41,002 nt of DNA from Corynebacterium faecale (GTDB taxonomy: Bacteria > Actinomycetota > Actinomycetes > Mycobacteriales > Mycobacteriaceae), in NCBI RefSeq assembly GCF_030408735.1, contig NZ_CP047206.1, positions 1 to 41,002 on the forward strand. Direction: 5' to 3'. This document shows, one piece after another, positions 15,695 through 23,565 of the stretch. The notes beneath the pieces were generated by a model. It was given only the letters and a program-made list of their open reading frames with translations, did no database searches and was not told the DNA's origin. The first letter of the stretch is position 1. The number at the start of each line of letters is the position of its first letter. The position numbers were made by a program, and so were the translations under genes.

Positions 15695-18600
15695 TTAACG
15701 CTCGCGGCCGTAATCGGCCTCGGTAGTGTGCTGGCGGGGTGCTGCATCCGGCCGGCTGAACTGCTTTCCATCTTGCCCGCTGCCGCCTGCTCGTGCCTGG
15801 GCAATGCGGCTATCAAGATCGGTGATCTTATTGCGGATTAGTGCCGCCTGCTCGCGGGACTGATGCTGCGTGGAATCGGCAGATAGCAACGTCGGCCACA
15901 GGCTCCGATCAGGCACCTGGGACAACAGATTGTCGTGGCGACCCTTGGCCCTATCCAGGGCGCTTTGCGACTCACGGATCTGCTTCTGGGCCTGGGCGTG
16001 GCGGTTGGTGATGTCTTGTTTCTTCTTGGCAGATACGAACAATCCCTTCGGCTCGGGCGGTAGCTCGGCCGCATACTTCTTCGCTGCCTGCACCTGGCGG
16101 GACAGCACTTCAATATCGTGCAGGATTGTCGGTTCTGCCGCCTGCACCTGGCGGATACGCGCGCGGGTGTCCGCGTCGGATTCCACCGGATCGGCAGTGG
16201 CACTAATGACTGTGGTGAGCTGCGATTCCAATTCGCGGCGCTCTGCGATAAGCATGTCAATCTCCCTTTCTTTATTACTACGGTCAGGTCGAGCAAGGTT
16301 TACAGCGCTGCGCTCTAGATCAGTCAGGGCAAGCTGGAGACGGGCAGCAATCGAGTCAGGGGCAGTCGAAAGATCCGGCGCATTAAGCAACATCTGGGTG
16401 ATGTCGGTGGTTTCTGGGACAGATTTGTGCGCCTTTTCTGCCTGCTCTGCTCGCTGCTCGTAGCTGCCTACAGCGGTGGCCACGGTCAGTCCGGCATCAG
16501 CGGTACCCCACTTACTGCGCTCTGCTTCGGCTTCCTCAGCAGTAAGTGTGGAGCGTCGATCAAGCTCGTCACCGATGACAGACAACGCTGTTGTCAAGGT
16601 GGTGTGGTCAAAGCGTGCAGCCTGGAGTTGTTCATCAATGGACAGCGCTAACGTGCGTTCGGCGTGGATGGCCTGGGCAATATCTGTCCGGGCCTGGTGC
16701 GCCTGGAGCTGAATATCCCCCCACTGTTCGCGGCTGGGCAACTGCTTTTCCAGTGCTGCAATTTCTCGCTGAATCTGGAATTGACGTGAGCCATACGCAG
16801 TCGATGCCGTCTCATCCAGGTTCAGCACTGTGCTAATCAGCCTGTCCTGGTGGAGGGTGTGAGCATGAGAATTTTGCAGTCTCATATGCGGCTCGCCCTC
16901 GCGGAGACTGTCATGAATCGCCTCCAATTTTTCAATGATCGTGCTGCGGGCAGTAAGTCGCGCGCGCAAAATATCACGCTGCTCATTGAGCACTGGGGCT
17001 GACACATCGGCCACTCGATGCGGGGTCAGTCCCTCACCCATGGCCACCAATCTGTCGGCGTTCAGGCGACGCTGATCGACCAATGCGACACGATTGGTGC
17101 GCGCCCACTCCAGCAGTTCGGTGTCTACTCCTGGCCCCTGCGGTGGCAGGATACCCACGGGCATTGTGGCTTCCACGCGGGTCAATGCAGCGGTGAGATC
17201 ATCGACAAAGGTCTCAGAATCTCGGCACGCACTGATCTCAACATCCACATCAATGCCTGCATTCAGTGCGTTACTAACGGCCTGGGCAATGGAGTTAATG
17301 TCATCATCATCTAGCTCAGATATGACTTCTGGCGCGTGGATGTTGAGAAGATGGGTACTCCATGAACGGATCATTGTCTCGCGGATATGGTTGTAGGATT
17401 CCAGCTCCACAGCGCGATCTTCCTCGGCAGAAGAGTCCGACAGCATGGACAACGCTGCCTTATTATCACTGCCGCGATTCATGACCTGCTCCCACACAGC
17501 GCGCGCATTGGCGGGGGTTTTCTTATCGTGTTCGGCTTCTGGATCGACAGTTTGCTCAGTCACAATCCACGCCTTGTTGCTCATTTTTCCGCGCGAGAGA
17601 CCAACATAAGCAAGCTCCTTGGACTCGTGACCAGAGATGAGCATGTGGGCGGTATCAACGGTCATGCCCTGGGCGCGGTGGACAGTTGAGGCGTATCCCA
17701 GCTCGACATGGGCGCGTACATAGGCGGCTGGGAGGACAGCTCGGCCACCGTTTTCCTTATGGGAAACGTGCAGGTTTCCAGCGGCATCAGTGGCGTTAAC
17801 CGTCCACAGATCACCATTGAAAATTCGTCGTCCGTCTTCTTTACCACCCACCAGATTGATGGTGGAGTCATTTTTACGAGTCACAATCTGGTCGCCTGCG
17901 TGCAGCGTGGCCCCGTCTCGGGCGACGATTTCAGCTGTCAGCGGGGCCAAGAAACCATCATTCAAGCGACGCTGTTGTGCGGCAGTATTAAGTAGTGCCA
18001 CGTCCTTTCTGGTCGTGGCCATCATCAGGGAAGTCTTTCCATCGGCGGTTTCTACGGCCCATTCATTGAGGATTCCCTCACGCAACGCGGTGGAACTTCC
18101 CGTATTAATGCGGTCGTGTTTGTCGTAGAAGTCGTAAGAATCGTGCTCGCCCTCGCGGATTTTGAGTGACGCTTCGGCCTCACCCTCGGTCTTAAAACGC
18201 ACGACTTCTTCCAGGCTTGGCGCGTTGGTTTCCTGGGCGAGAAGCTCCAACATGCCGCCAGATTCAACAGCTGACAGCTGAGATGGGTCACCAATCATGC
18301 GGACAACTGCACCCTGACGTTGCGCGATTTCGTTGAGTTGGTAGAGGTCTCGGGTTGACGCCATGCCGGCTTCATCGACAATAATCAGCGTTCCCCGGGT
18401 GATTCCGGTGTCCAATCCGTGCTTATCTCGGGTCAGGATCGACGCGATTGTCTGGCCAGCAATACCTAGATCATTGCCCAAAACATTCGCTGCTGCGGCA
18501 GATGGGCCAAGCCCAATGACATTGTTTCCCATGGCTTGCCAGGCATCGGAGACCACCTTCATGGAGGTGGTTTTTCCGGCTCCTGCGGGGCCAACAGCGA

Positions 18601-20356
18601 CAGAAAGCTGCGCTCCAGATCCCAGTAACCAGTGCGCCATGGTGCGCTGTCCCTCGTTAAGTGGGAACCCATTTTCCTTTTCTACAGCGGAAATTACCGC
18701 GTCAATATGACGGCGAGTAGCGACAAACGGGGTCGCAATTCGGGTGGCATCAAGCAACTGCTGCTCGCGGAAAATGGTTTCCGGCGAGGTGAACTTATCA
18801 CTCATGGACTGGTGGAAAAGTGATTTTCCCTTGGTGGTAGTCAGCCCAGAGACGTTCTCAAACTGCTGTCCTGTGAGCCTAATGGATCGTCCATCACGGA
18901 CTTCCTGCATGACTGATTCGATCATTGCGCGCTGCTCGTCGGTGGTATTAAAGCGCATAACAGCCAGTGTTTCCGTAGCTGCGGAATAGATATTGGTGGC
19001 GTTCCACTGCGAACGTCGGCGCTCTAAAAGCTCCAAAGTACGATCTGCTGCGGTGTTCACATCGAGCACTTCCGTGTGCTCTTTTTCCTCATTAACCAGC
19101 CCAGTAACCAGTGCGGATACGTCAGAAGTACCCAGAACTTTCTCGGCTCGCTGCGCCCAAAGTGCCCGCATTTCCGTGAGCGACTGCTGATCTTGTTTCA
19201 CTCCGCGCGTCTCTAGAGTCGCCTGCTGAGCCAACTTAATCTGCGTTTGCCAGCTCGGTTCGCGCTTATTCCTGGCACGAAAATCATCGACAAGTTCTTC
19301 TAAACGGCGCTCAATATCGTCTCGACGGGAGAACTCTTTGAGCAAAGAGTCGGGAACTCCAGCCACTTCGTAGACCGGGGATTTATTCTCACCGTGTGAA
19401 ACAGCACGGAAAGATAGGCCCTTATTCCGTAGCTTATTAGTCAAAGTTTGGTTGTAAAGATTCGATGCAGCAACGTTCATCTGGAACATTGCCCGTCCAT
19501 CTAGCGACCGCCATTTACCATCGTCAGGGCAGTAAATCTTATTGGCTACAGCGCAGTGAGTGTGAAGATTAGGATCACCAGCTCGGTTATCAAAGTGGTC
19601 AAAACGCGCAATTGTTAAGCCCTCGCCCTCCACTCGGATCACTCCGCCTGCGCCTTTACGGGAGAAAGACACGTTACTTTCCACCCATTCAAGGGTCTCA
19701 GAGACCGCCTCCCGGTGGGCATTTTCGATGTCTTTTTGTAGATCTTCGCTGCCAATTCCCCACAACGTTGTCACCGATTTCTGGGGAGTAAACACCAGAT
19801 CGAAACCAGCTACAGCGTCGCCTTGTGCATCTCTAGTGGCCTTAACCCAGCCCATAATCTTCTTAGCATCGACGTTTTTCTCCTCTGGGAAACGCTGCTT
19901 AAAGTGCTGGGATGCGATTTCTAGAGTGATCTCCTTGTACTTTCTATCGGAAATTGTGCCACCGTTTTTGGCTCGTGAAACGCGCACTGCCTCGTCAATC
20001 TGGTCAAGCATTGGGTCGGCTTCTTTGATGTTGTCGGCGAACAAACGGCCAATCTGGGACTTCTTTAACGCCTTTCGAGCGGTCGCTCCATCCTTAATGG
20101 ATGCGGCGATAATCTCGTCTGCATTCGGGTGCCTACCCTCTCCAAAAAGCGCCAGCATCTGCGCTTCGGTGACAGTTCCGTTGATTTCTAAGCGCTTGAT
20201 TCCTGCCCCAGTCCACTCTCCTGGAGGCGTACCTTTCTCCGATGCGTAGTAGTTGGAAAGGGACTGTCCGGGCAGTCGTGGGCGGTCTCCGGTGGCTACA
20301 GAATCAGTCAGATAGGTGTAACCGGTGCCCGCAAAGAGCGTATGAAGTGTCATCAT
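15695..20356 (-). CDS. traA: MobF-type conjugative relaxase-helicase (TraA/TrwC-like)
   Basis: This bifunctional enzyme of 1553 aa nicks the plasmid at oriT, becomes covalently attached to the strand and unwinds it. The TrwC domain (about 1-320) begins FAGTGYTYLTDSVA, with candidate catalytic tyrosines in NYY (about 36-37) and the HUH metal site H254, H265, H267 (FDHFDN...NLHTHCAVAN). The RecD/TraI-like helicase has Walker A VGPAGAGKTT (588-597) and Walker B IIVDEAG (658-664). Two RecD-like motor regions and a long coiled C-terminal region follow. An upstream ATG would add 13 residues; 20356 is chosen because GGGAGG lies ten bases before it and the protein then starts MMTLHTLFAGTGYTYL, as in relatives. 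The inverted repeats upstream are the likely nic region. Confidence 0.92.
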   Translation of the reverse strand: MMTLHTLFAGTGYTYLTDSVATGDRPRLPGQSLSNYYASEKGTPPGEWTGAGIKRLEINGTVTEAQMLALFGEGRHPNADEIIAASIKDGATARKALKKSQIGRLFADNIKEADPMLDQIDEAVRVSRAKNGGTISDRKYKEITLEIASQHFKQRFPEEKNVDAKKIMGWVKATRDAQGDAVAGFDLVFTPQKSVTTLWGIGSEDLQKDIENAHREAVSETLEWVESNVSFSRKGAGGVIRVEGEGLTIARFDHFDNRAGDPNLHTHCAVANKIYCPDDGKWRSLDGRAMFQMNVAASNLYNQTLTNKLRNKGLSFRAVSHGENKSPVYEVAGVPDSLLKEFSRRDDIERRLEELVDDFRARNKREPSWQTQIKLAQQATLETRGVKQDQQSLTEMRALWAQRAEKVLGTSDVSALVTGLVNEEKEHTEVLDVNTAADRTLELLERRRSQWNATNIYSAATETLAVMRFNTTDEQRAMIESVMQEVRDGRSIRLTGQQFENVSGLTTTKGKSLFHQSMSDKFTSPETIFREQQLLDATRIATPFVATRRHIDAVISAVEKENGFPLNEGQRTMAHWLLGSGAQLSVAVGPAGAGKTTSMKVVSDAWQAMGNNVIGLGPSAAAANVLGNDLGIAGQTIASILTRDKHGLDTGITRGTLIIVDEAGMASTRDLYQLNEIAQRQGAVVRMIGDPSQLSAVESGGMLELLAQETNAPSLEEVVRFKTEGEAEASLKIREGEHDSYDFYDKHDRINTGSSTALREGILNEWAVETADGKTSLMMATTRKDVALLNTAAQQRRLNDGFLAPLTAEIVARDGATLHAGDQIVTRKNDSTINLVGGKEDGRRIFNGDLWTVNATDAAGNLHVSHKENGGRAVLPAAYVRAHVELGYASTVHRAQGMTVDTAHMLISGHESKELAYVGLSRGKMSNKAWIVTEQTVDPEAEHDKKTPANARAVWEQVMNRGSDNKAALSMLSDSSAEEDRAVELESYNHIRETMIRSWSTHLLNIHAPEVISELDDDDINSIAQAVSNALNAGIDVDVEISACRDSETFVDDLTAALTRVEATMPVGILPPQGPGVDTELLEWARTNRVALVDQRRLNADRLVAMGEGLTPHRVADVSAPVLNEQRDILRARLTARSTIIEKLEAIHDSLREGEPHMRLQNSHAHTLHQDRLISTVLNLDETASTAYGSRQFQIQREIAALEKQLPSREQWGDIQLQAHQARTDIAQAIHAERTLALSIDEQLQAARFDHTTLTTALSVIGDELDRRSTLTAEEAEAERSKWGTADAGLTVATAVGSYEQRAEQAEKAHKSVPETTDITQMLLNAPDLSTAPDSIAARLQLALTDLERSAVNLARPDRSNKEREIDMLIAERRELESQLTTVISATADPVESDADTRARIRQVQAAEPTILHDIEVLSRQVQAAKKYAAELPPEPKGLFVSAKKKQDITNRHAQAQKQIRESQSALDRAKGRHDNLLSQVPDRSLWPTLLSADSTQHQSREQAALIRNKITDLDSRIAQARAGGSGQDGKQFSRPDAAPRQHTTEADYGRER

Positions 20357-20454
20357 AACGGCCGCACCTCCCAACTTTCCGCACCATTTTTGCACGCTAA
20401 AATGTCTCTACCTGGCATTCTACACTTTAGTGCATGAGGTGTGTGGTTCTTTTT

Positions 20455-20562
20455 GGCGGTGCCCCGGCACCGCCAACGTTGTGACGTTTTTCCTGCGGTT
20501 CAGCAGGAAAAACTTCACAACGGTTCGACGTTGAGTATGATGAGCGGTAAATACCACTCAAC
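20455..20562. other. oriT: Candidate oriT: three inverted repeats between divergent genes
   Basis: Three inverted repeats lie in the gap between the relaxase gene and a divergent small gene. The first is GGCGGTGCC (20455-20463) with GGCACCGCC (20466-20474), perfect. The second is CGTTGTGACGTTTTTCCTGC (20477-20496) with its near-complement at 20503-20522, 19 of 20 paired, with a six-base loop. The third is GTTGAGT (20530-20536) with ACTCAAC (20556-20562). Clustered arms next to a MobF relaxase gene are typical of oriT. The exact nick site is not identifiable by eye. The region also must hold promoters for both genes. Confidence 0.6.
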
Positions 20563-20573
20563 AGGGAGACGTC

Positions 20574-20969
20574 ATGGTTAGAGCCACTCGGGAAGATCGC
20601 AAGATGGCCAGGATGAGTAGCGCTGAGTACATGGAAGAAGTGCAGCGCTACTTGAAGATCCGGGAGGATCAAATTGTTTTGCTTCTGTCAGGGACGCGCG
20701 TTATTCGGGAAGGGCAGGTTGCTGTCGGCAACGCCATCCTCGAACTGCGAAAGATCGGCCTGAAAGCAAAAGATATTCAAGAGGTCTGTCACCTGACTGC
20801 TAAGGAACAAGCCGAATGCGTGCGCCTGGCGCAGCAAGAAACTCCAGCTGAAGAATCTGATGACGATCAGATGGAAGAGAATCAAAAAGAGCTTGATTCT
20901 GAGGTAGCTGAAACAGACACAGAAGAAAAAGCCCCCGTCGCTGCTAAGGCATCCGACGAACTAAAATAG
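20574..20969 (+). CDS. Small charged protein next to candidate oriT
   Basis: This 131-aa protein of unknown family starts after GGGAG. The first 85 residues are basic and helical (REDRKMARMSSAEYMEEVQRYLKIREDQIV...GNAILELRKIGLKAKDIQEVCHLTAKEQAECVRLAQQ), which could form a helix-turn-helix-like DNA-binding unit (KAKDIQEVCHLTAKEQAECV). The last 45 residues are acidic. Being divergent from the relaxase across the inverted repeats, it may be a relaxosome accessory protein or a regulator of that promoter; both are inference. Confidence 0.72.
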   Translation: MVRATREDRKMARMSSAEYMEEVQRYLKIREDQIVLLLSGTRVIREGQVAVGNAILELRKIGLKAKDIQEVCHLTAKEQAECVRLAQQETPAEESDDDQMEENQKELDSEVAETDTEEKAPVAAKASDELK

Positions 20970-20980
20970 GGTGGCTATGG

Positions 20981-21535
20981 ATGAGCGACTGGACAGACGT
21001 TCCGCTTTTTCATATCGACGTGCCCTGTTCCGGTGAGGGCGAAGCCCTCCCGGAACAACGGCGGGTGGAAAGTTCCACGTCGCTTTCGATAACCGATAAA
21101 GAACGCGCGCGATTTAGAAAAAATATCGTGAAGTCGCCCTCATGCTGGTTTTGGATAGGCGCGATCAGTACACCCGATGGATACGGGCGTTTTACGTGGC
21201 AACGCGGTGGGAAACAGCGCACTGTGTTAGCTCACCGGTTCGCGCTCGAACTGGAAGGGTTTTCCACCGTAGGTGTTATTGCGGAACATTTCTGCAATGA
21301 ACCTTTATGCGTGCGTGTCGATGAGCATCATGTCTTTGCCTCCACACAGTCTGACAACATTCGCTACGCGGTTACTCTCGGTCGGCACCGGGGCAACCGG
21401 CGCACCATTGCCCACGGGTTGTTGCCCGCTGAACGCTCCATGAGGATTCGACAAGCCTTACAACATGGGTGGGATGAGGAACGGTTTTATTCGGCTATCT
21501 CCCCCGGCCCACTGGATCAACCCACCCTGTTCTAA
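20981..21535 (+). CDS. HNH-type nuclease domain protein
   Basis: This 184-aa protein has a HNH-like zinc-bound nuclease region: CWFWIG (55-60), YGRFTW, AHRFALEL (84-91), AEHFCNEPLC (H103, C105, C110), EHHVFASTQSDN (H116/H117, N126). That order (CW-W-G ... AHR ... H-C-N-C ... DN) is seen in small phage and plasmid HNH proteins. It follows the preceding gene by 11 bases and is followed by a long perfect hairpin. It may be a homing-type or defence nuclease; the metal ligands look intact. Substrate cannot be told. Confidence 0.78.
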   Translation: MSDWTDVPLFHIDVPCSGEGEALPEQRRVESSTSLSITDKERARFRKNIVKSPSCWFWIGAISTPDGYGRFTWQRGGKQRTVLAHRFALELEGFSTVGVIAEHFCNEPLCVRVDEHHVFASTQSDNIRYAVTLGRHRGNRRTIAHGLLPAERSMRIRQALQHGWDEERFYSAISPGPLDQPTLF

Positions 21536-21555
21536 AGCTCGTCCAGGAACCAATG

Positions 21556-21592
21556 ATTCAGCCCCGAACACTGGAAGTGTTCGGGGCTGAAT
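21556..21592. terminator. Perfect 17-bp hairpin between convergent genes
   Basis: ATTCAGCCCCGAACACT (21556-21572) pairs perfectly with AGTGTTCGGGGCTGAAT (21576-21592) across a GGA loop. It separates the rightward HNH gene from the leftward cluster and, being symmetrical, can act as a bidirectional terminator, although T-runs are short. Confidence 0.75.
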
Positions 21593-21600
21593 CTGTCAGG

Positions 21601-21873
21601 TTATTTCAGGTTGGCGATCTCCTTGGCGAACTCGAACGCAACCGGGGCGGTGTTCTCGGTGAACGTCACCTTCTCCCACTCCCCGTCTAATACGGCTCGG
21701 GCTGATTCGTAGTGCTCCAGGGGGAAGTGGCTTTCCCACCACTTGATTGTTTCCTCTGCCCACTGGATGACACCGGGGAGAAGAATTGCTTTGTCTATCT
21801 CGCTGTCAGCGACTCCGGTTTTGTCTAGCTCGTCGCACAGTCGGTTAAGCATTGCGTCGTGGTTGGCGTTCAT
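21601..21873 (-). CDS. Small acidic hypothetical protein
   Basis: This 90-aa protein has no recognised family: MNANHDAMLNRLCDELDKTG, then a helical Trp-rich part (VIQWAEETIKWWESHFP) and ESARAVLDGEWEKVTF. The start at 21873 is chosen because AAAGGAAAAG precedes it and it avoids overlap with the upstream gene; the open frame runs 23 codons further. It belongs to the run of small leftward genes that probably forms the plasmid's leading region. Confidence 0.65.
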   Translation of the reverse strand: MNANHDAMLNRLCDELDKTGVADSEIDKAILLPGVIQWAEETIKWWESHFPLEHYESARAVLDGEWEKVTFTENTAPVAFEFAKEIANLK

Positions 21874-21905
21874 TGTTCTTTTCCTTTGGTTGTAGGTGGT
21901 GCGGG

Positions 21906-22445
21906 CTACGGGTGTGTTTTCAGGGCTTGTCGACGGTTCCATGCTCGGCGCTGTGCCTTGCCATGTTCGACCATGATTGAAAACAGTTGATCCTCGGGGG
22001 CGGTTTCGGCGGCATGTGCCAGTTTTCCGGCCATCTGCTGGAACTGTCGGCGGTAGCTGGTGCCCAGTACTTGATCTGCATAGGCGGTGAGGCGCTCTGG
22101 TGCTGCACCGAGTGTGGCAATGGATAGCAGCATGGATCGGGCGGTGCTCAGGGGAACAGGGGAGGTATCACCGAGCGCATGAAATGCGCTTTGGAGACTG
22201 GCGGCATCTACGGGGTGGCCGGCGTCGCGTCGCGTGGCGATGAGTGAAAAGATTTCGCCGTAGCTGACGTTGTAAAAGTCATTTGGGGTTAGCACCTCGC
22301 ACACGCGGGTGGCTGCGTCGTAATCGTCAGGTGCCCACATGAGCGCACCAAGGAGCATGGCCTCGGGATCTAGGAAGAGATCAAGCGGGGTTTCCCACTG
22401 GTCGGTGGCTGCGTTGTCCTGGAGCTGATCGTCAATCTCACTCAT
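21906..22445 (-). CDS. Free-standing DnaB N-terminal domain-like protein
   Basis: This 179-aa protein resembles only the N-terminal domain of replicative helicase DnaB: DPEAMLLGALMWAPDDYDAATRVCEVLTPNDFYNVSYGEIFSLIATRRDAGHPVDAASL (about 26-84; key landmarks are the LLGAL and DFY motifs), followed by the small helical remainder to about 125. The RecA-like ATPase part of DnaB is absent and no downstream remnant is present. In DnaB this domain forms the trimeric collar that contacts DnaG primase and helicase loaders. A plasmid-borne copy could dock on the host helicase or primase to favour or block replication. GAAGGA precedes the ATG. The family match is good; the role is inferred. Confidence 0.72.
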   Translation of the reverse strand: MSEIDDQLQDNAATDQWETPLDLFLDPEAMLLGALMWAPDDYDAATRVCEVLTPNDFYNVSYGEIFSLIATRRDAGHPVDAASLQSAFHALGDTSPVPLSTARSMLLSIATLGAAPERLTAYADQVLGTSYRRQFQQMAGKLAHAAETAPEDQLFSIMVEHGKAQRRAWNRRQALKTHP

Positions 22446-22478
22446 GGGGGTTGTCCTTCGTGCGTGGTGTGGTGGGTG

Positions 22479-22509
22479 GCGCGTGATTATCGGAGTGCGC
22501 GCCCCTCCG
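22479..22509. repeat. 31-bp intergenic direct repeat, copy 1
   Basis: A 31-bp stretch beginning GCGCGTGATTATCGG and ending GCGCCCCTCCG is repeated exactly at 22721-22751. Read leftwards it contains CGGAG...CTCCG, a short hairpin. Each copy lies just downstream of one small leftward gene stop or upstream of another start, so it may be a shared regulatory or termination element. Confidence 0.85.
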
Positions 22510-22514
22510 GGGTG

Positions 22515-22688
22515 TTAGACGCGAGAAAACTTTTTGTCCATGTAGGCGGAAACAACCTTGTCGTAGGTCTGCTCGTTTTGGCAGATGGCCCCTGATGCGT
22601 AGCACACGGTGAGTTCGCCCTTAATGCGGAAGAGGTGAAAGGGCGATTCGTCTACGGTGATGGTGTCGAGGAAGTGGTGGATTTTCAT
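22515..22688 (-). CDS. 57-aa hypothetical protein
   Basis: A short gene reads MKIHHFLDTITVDESPFHLF, then RIKGELTVCYASGAICQ, ending AYMDKKFSRV. AGAAAGGACAACCGCC upstream gives a ribosome-binding site like those of its neighbours. Composition is that of a small folded beta-rich protein with two Cys. It lies between the two copies of the 31-bp repeat. No family is recognised. Confidence 0.62.
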   Translation of the reverse strand: MKIHHFLDTITVDESPFHLFRIKGELTVCYASGAICQNEQTYDKVVSAYMDKKFSRV

Positions 22689-22720
22689 GGCGGTTGTCCT
22701 TTCTTGGGTATGCAGGTGGT

Positions 22721-22751
22721 GCGCGTGATTATCGGAGTGCGCGCCCCTCCG
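22721..22751. repeat. 31-bp intergenic direct repeat, copy 2
   Basis: Exact second copy of the 31-bp element at 22479-22509. It begins six bases after the stop side of the 113-aa gene at 22758 (leftward) and precedes the 57-aa gene, so in the transcript it falls between the two. Confidence 0.85.
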
Positions 22752-22757
22752 TGATCT

Positions 22758-23099
22758 TTAGGAGTAGAGCTGCCTACCGTGGCAAGCTACCTGGGCGATC
22801 TGGTCAAGGATGATTGCGTCGTAATCCACGTCCTGCCAGAAGCCTGCAAGAATTTGTGCGGCGTTGTTGCGGAAGAACTTCGAGTTGTCGGCGGTGATGG
22901 TCGCTGCCCACTTCCGTGCAGCGTCCTGGTATGCCTCGCGGGTGATGGGGTGATGGGTGTCGTGGTGCTCGTCATAGATCACGATGCCCTCGCCCTGGCG
23001 GGCGGTCTCTGCCCAGTAGTAGATTGACCGGGCGGTGTCATCGAGCATGTCGGAAATCATCTGGTCGTTGGCTTCGGTGGTGGTGGTTGGTGCGGTCAT
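22758..23099 (-). CDS. Hypothetical protein of leading-region cluster
   Basis: This 113-aa protein has no recognised domain. It has a Thr-rich start (MTAPTTTTEANDQM), a helical acidic body (DMLDDTARSIYYWAETARQG), a His-rich turn (YDEHHDTHHPITREAY), then DAARKWAATITADNSKFFRNNAAQILAGFW. AAGGAGAAAGCC precedes the ATG. The soluble acidic character is reminiscent of the small anti-defence or DNA-mimic proteins found in plasmid leading regions, but no specific family is recognised. Confidence 0.68.
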   Translation of the reverse strand: MTAPTTTTEANDQMISDMLDDTARSIYYWAETARQGEGIVIYDEHHDTHHPITREAYQDAARKWAATITADNSKFFRNNAAQILAGFWQDVDYDAIILDQIAQVACHGRQLYS

Positions 23100-23136
23100 G
23101 GCTTTCTCCTTGGTGTCGCTGGTGCGGATGTCGGGG

Positions 23137-23511
23137 TTAGAACTGGTCGGTGGCGGTGGTGGTGGCCCACTTCGCGCCGTCTGCGGTGAGGTTGTAGACC
23201 TTGGCGGTGGCCATGCCTACCTGAACCTCAGCCACGGGTGCTGGGTCGATCAGGCCAGAATCAACCACCATGCTCAGCGTGTCCTTGGTGACGTTGGGAT
23301 CAATGATGATCTGCGTGTCCTCCAGGGCGATCCGGGGCACGTTGACGGTCAGCACTGAAAACAGGCTTTCTTCGCCGTCCTCGTCCTCGCGGAACATCGG
23401 CAGGGCGATCCGGCCGTTGTCGGTGTATCGCTGCGCGTGGGCTTCCAGGGTGACGGGCTTTCCAAAGAATGTTCCCTCGATGATCCAGGTGGTTGGTTCT
23501 TGCGTAGTCAT
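23137..23511 (-). CDS. Hypothetical beta-rich protein of leading-region cluster
   Basis: This 124-aa protein begins MTTQEPTTWIIEGTFFGKPVTLEAHAQRY and continues with acidic EDEDGEESLFSVLTVNVPRIAL and ADGAKWATT at the end. The frame is open for another 87 codons upstream, but that part translates GC-rich structured DNA into a Pro/Arg-rich peptide. GAAAGG sits before the ATG at 23511, so the shorter form is chosen. No family is recognised. Its 5' neighbour is the structured intergenic region. Confidence 0.68.
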   Translation of the reverse strand: MTTQEPTTWIIEGTFFGKPVTLEAHAQRYTDNGRIALPMFREDEDGEESLFSVLTVNVPRIALEDTQIIIDPNVTKDTLSMVVDSGLIDPAPVAEVQVGMATAKVYNLTADGAKWATTTATDQF

Positions 23512-23565
23512 GGCGTGGCCTTTCTCGTCCTCGATGGTTACGGGTTGTAACCTGCTCTCCCCCTG

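Noticed and set aside
15870..16463. 197-codon frame on the + strand
   Set aside because: Antisense to the relaxase C-terminal region; Ser/Arg/Cys-rich, no start signal.
20455..20474. Terminator for the relaxase or its neighbour
   Set aside because: The T-run lies before the hairpin on the + strand and no gene ends there; oriT or operator is likelier.
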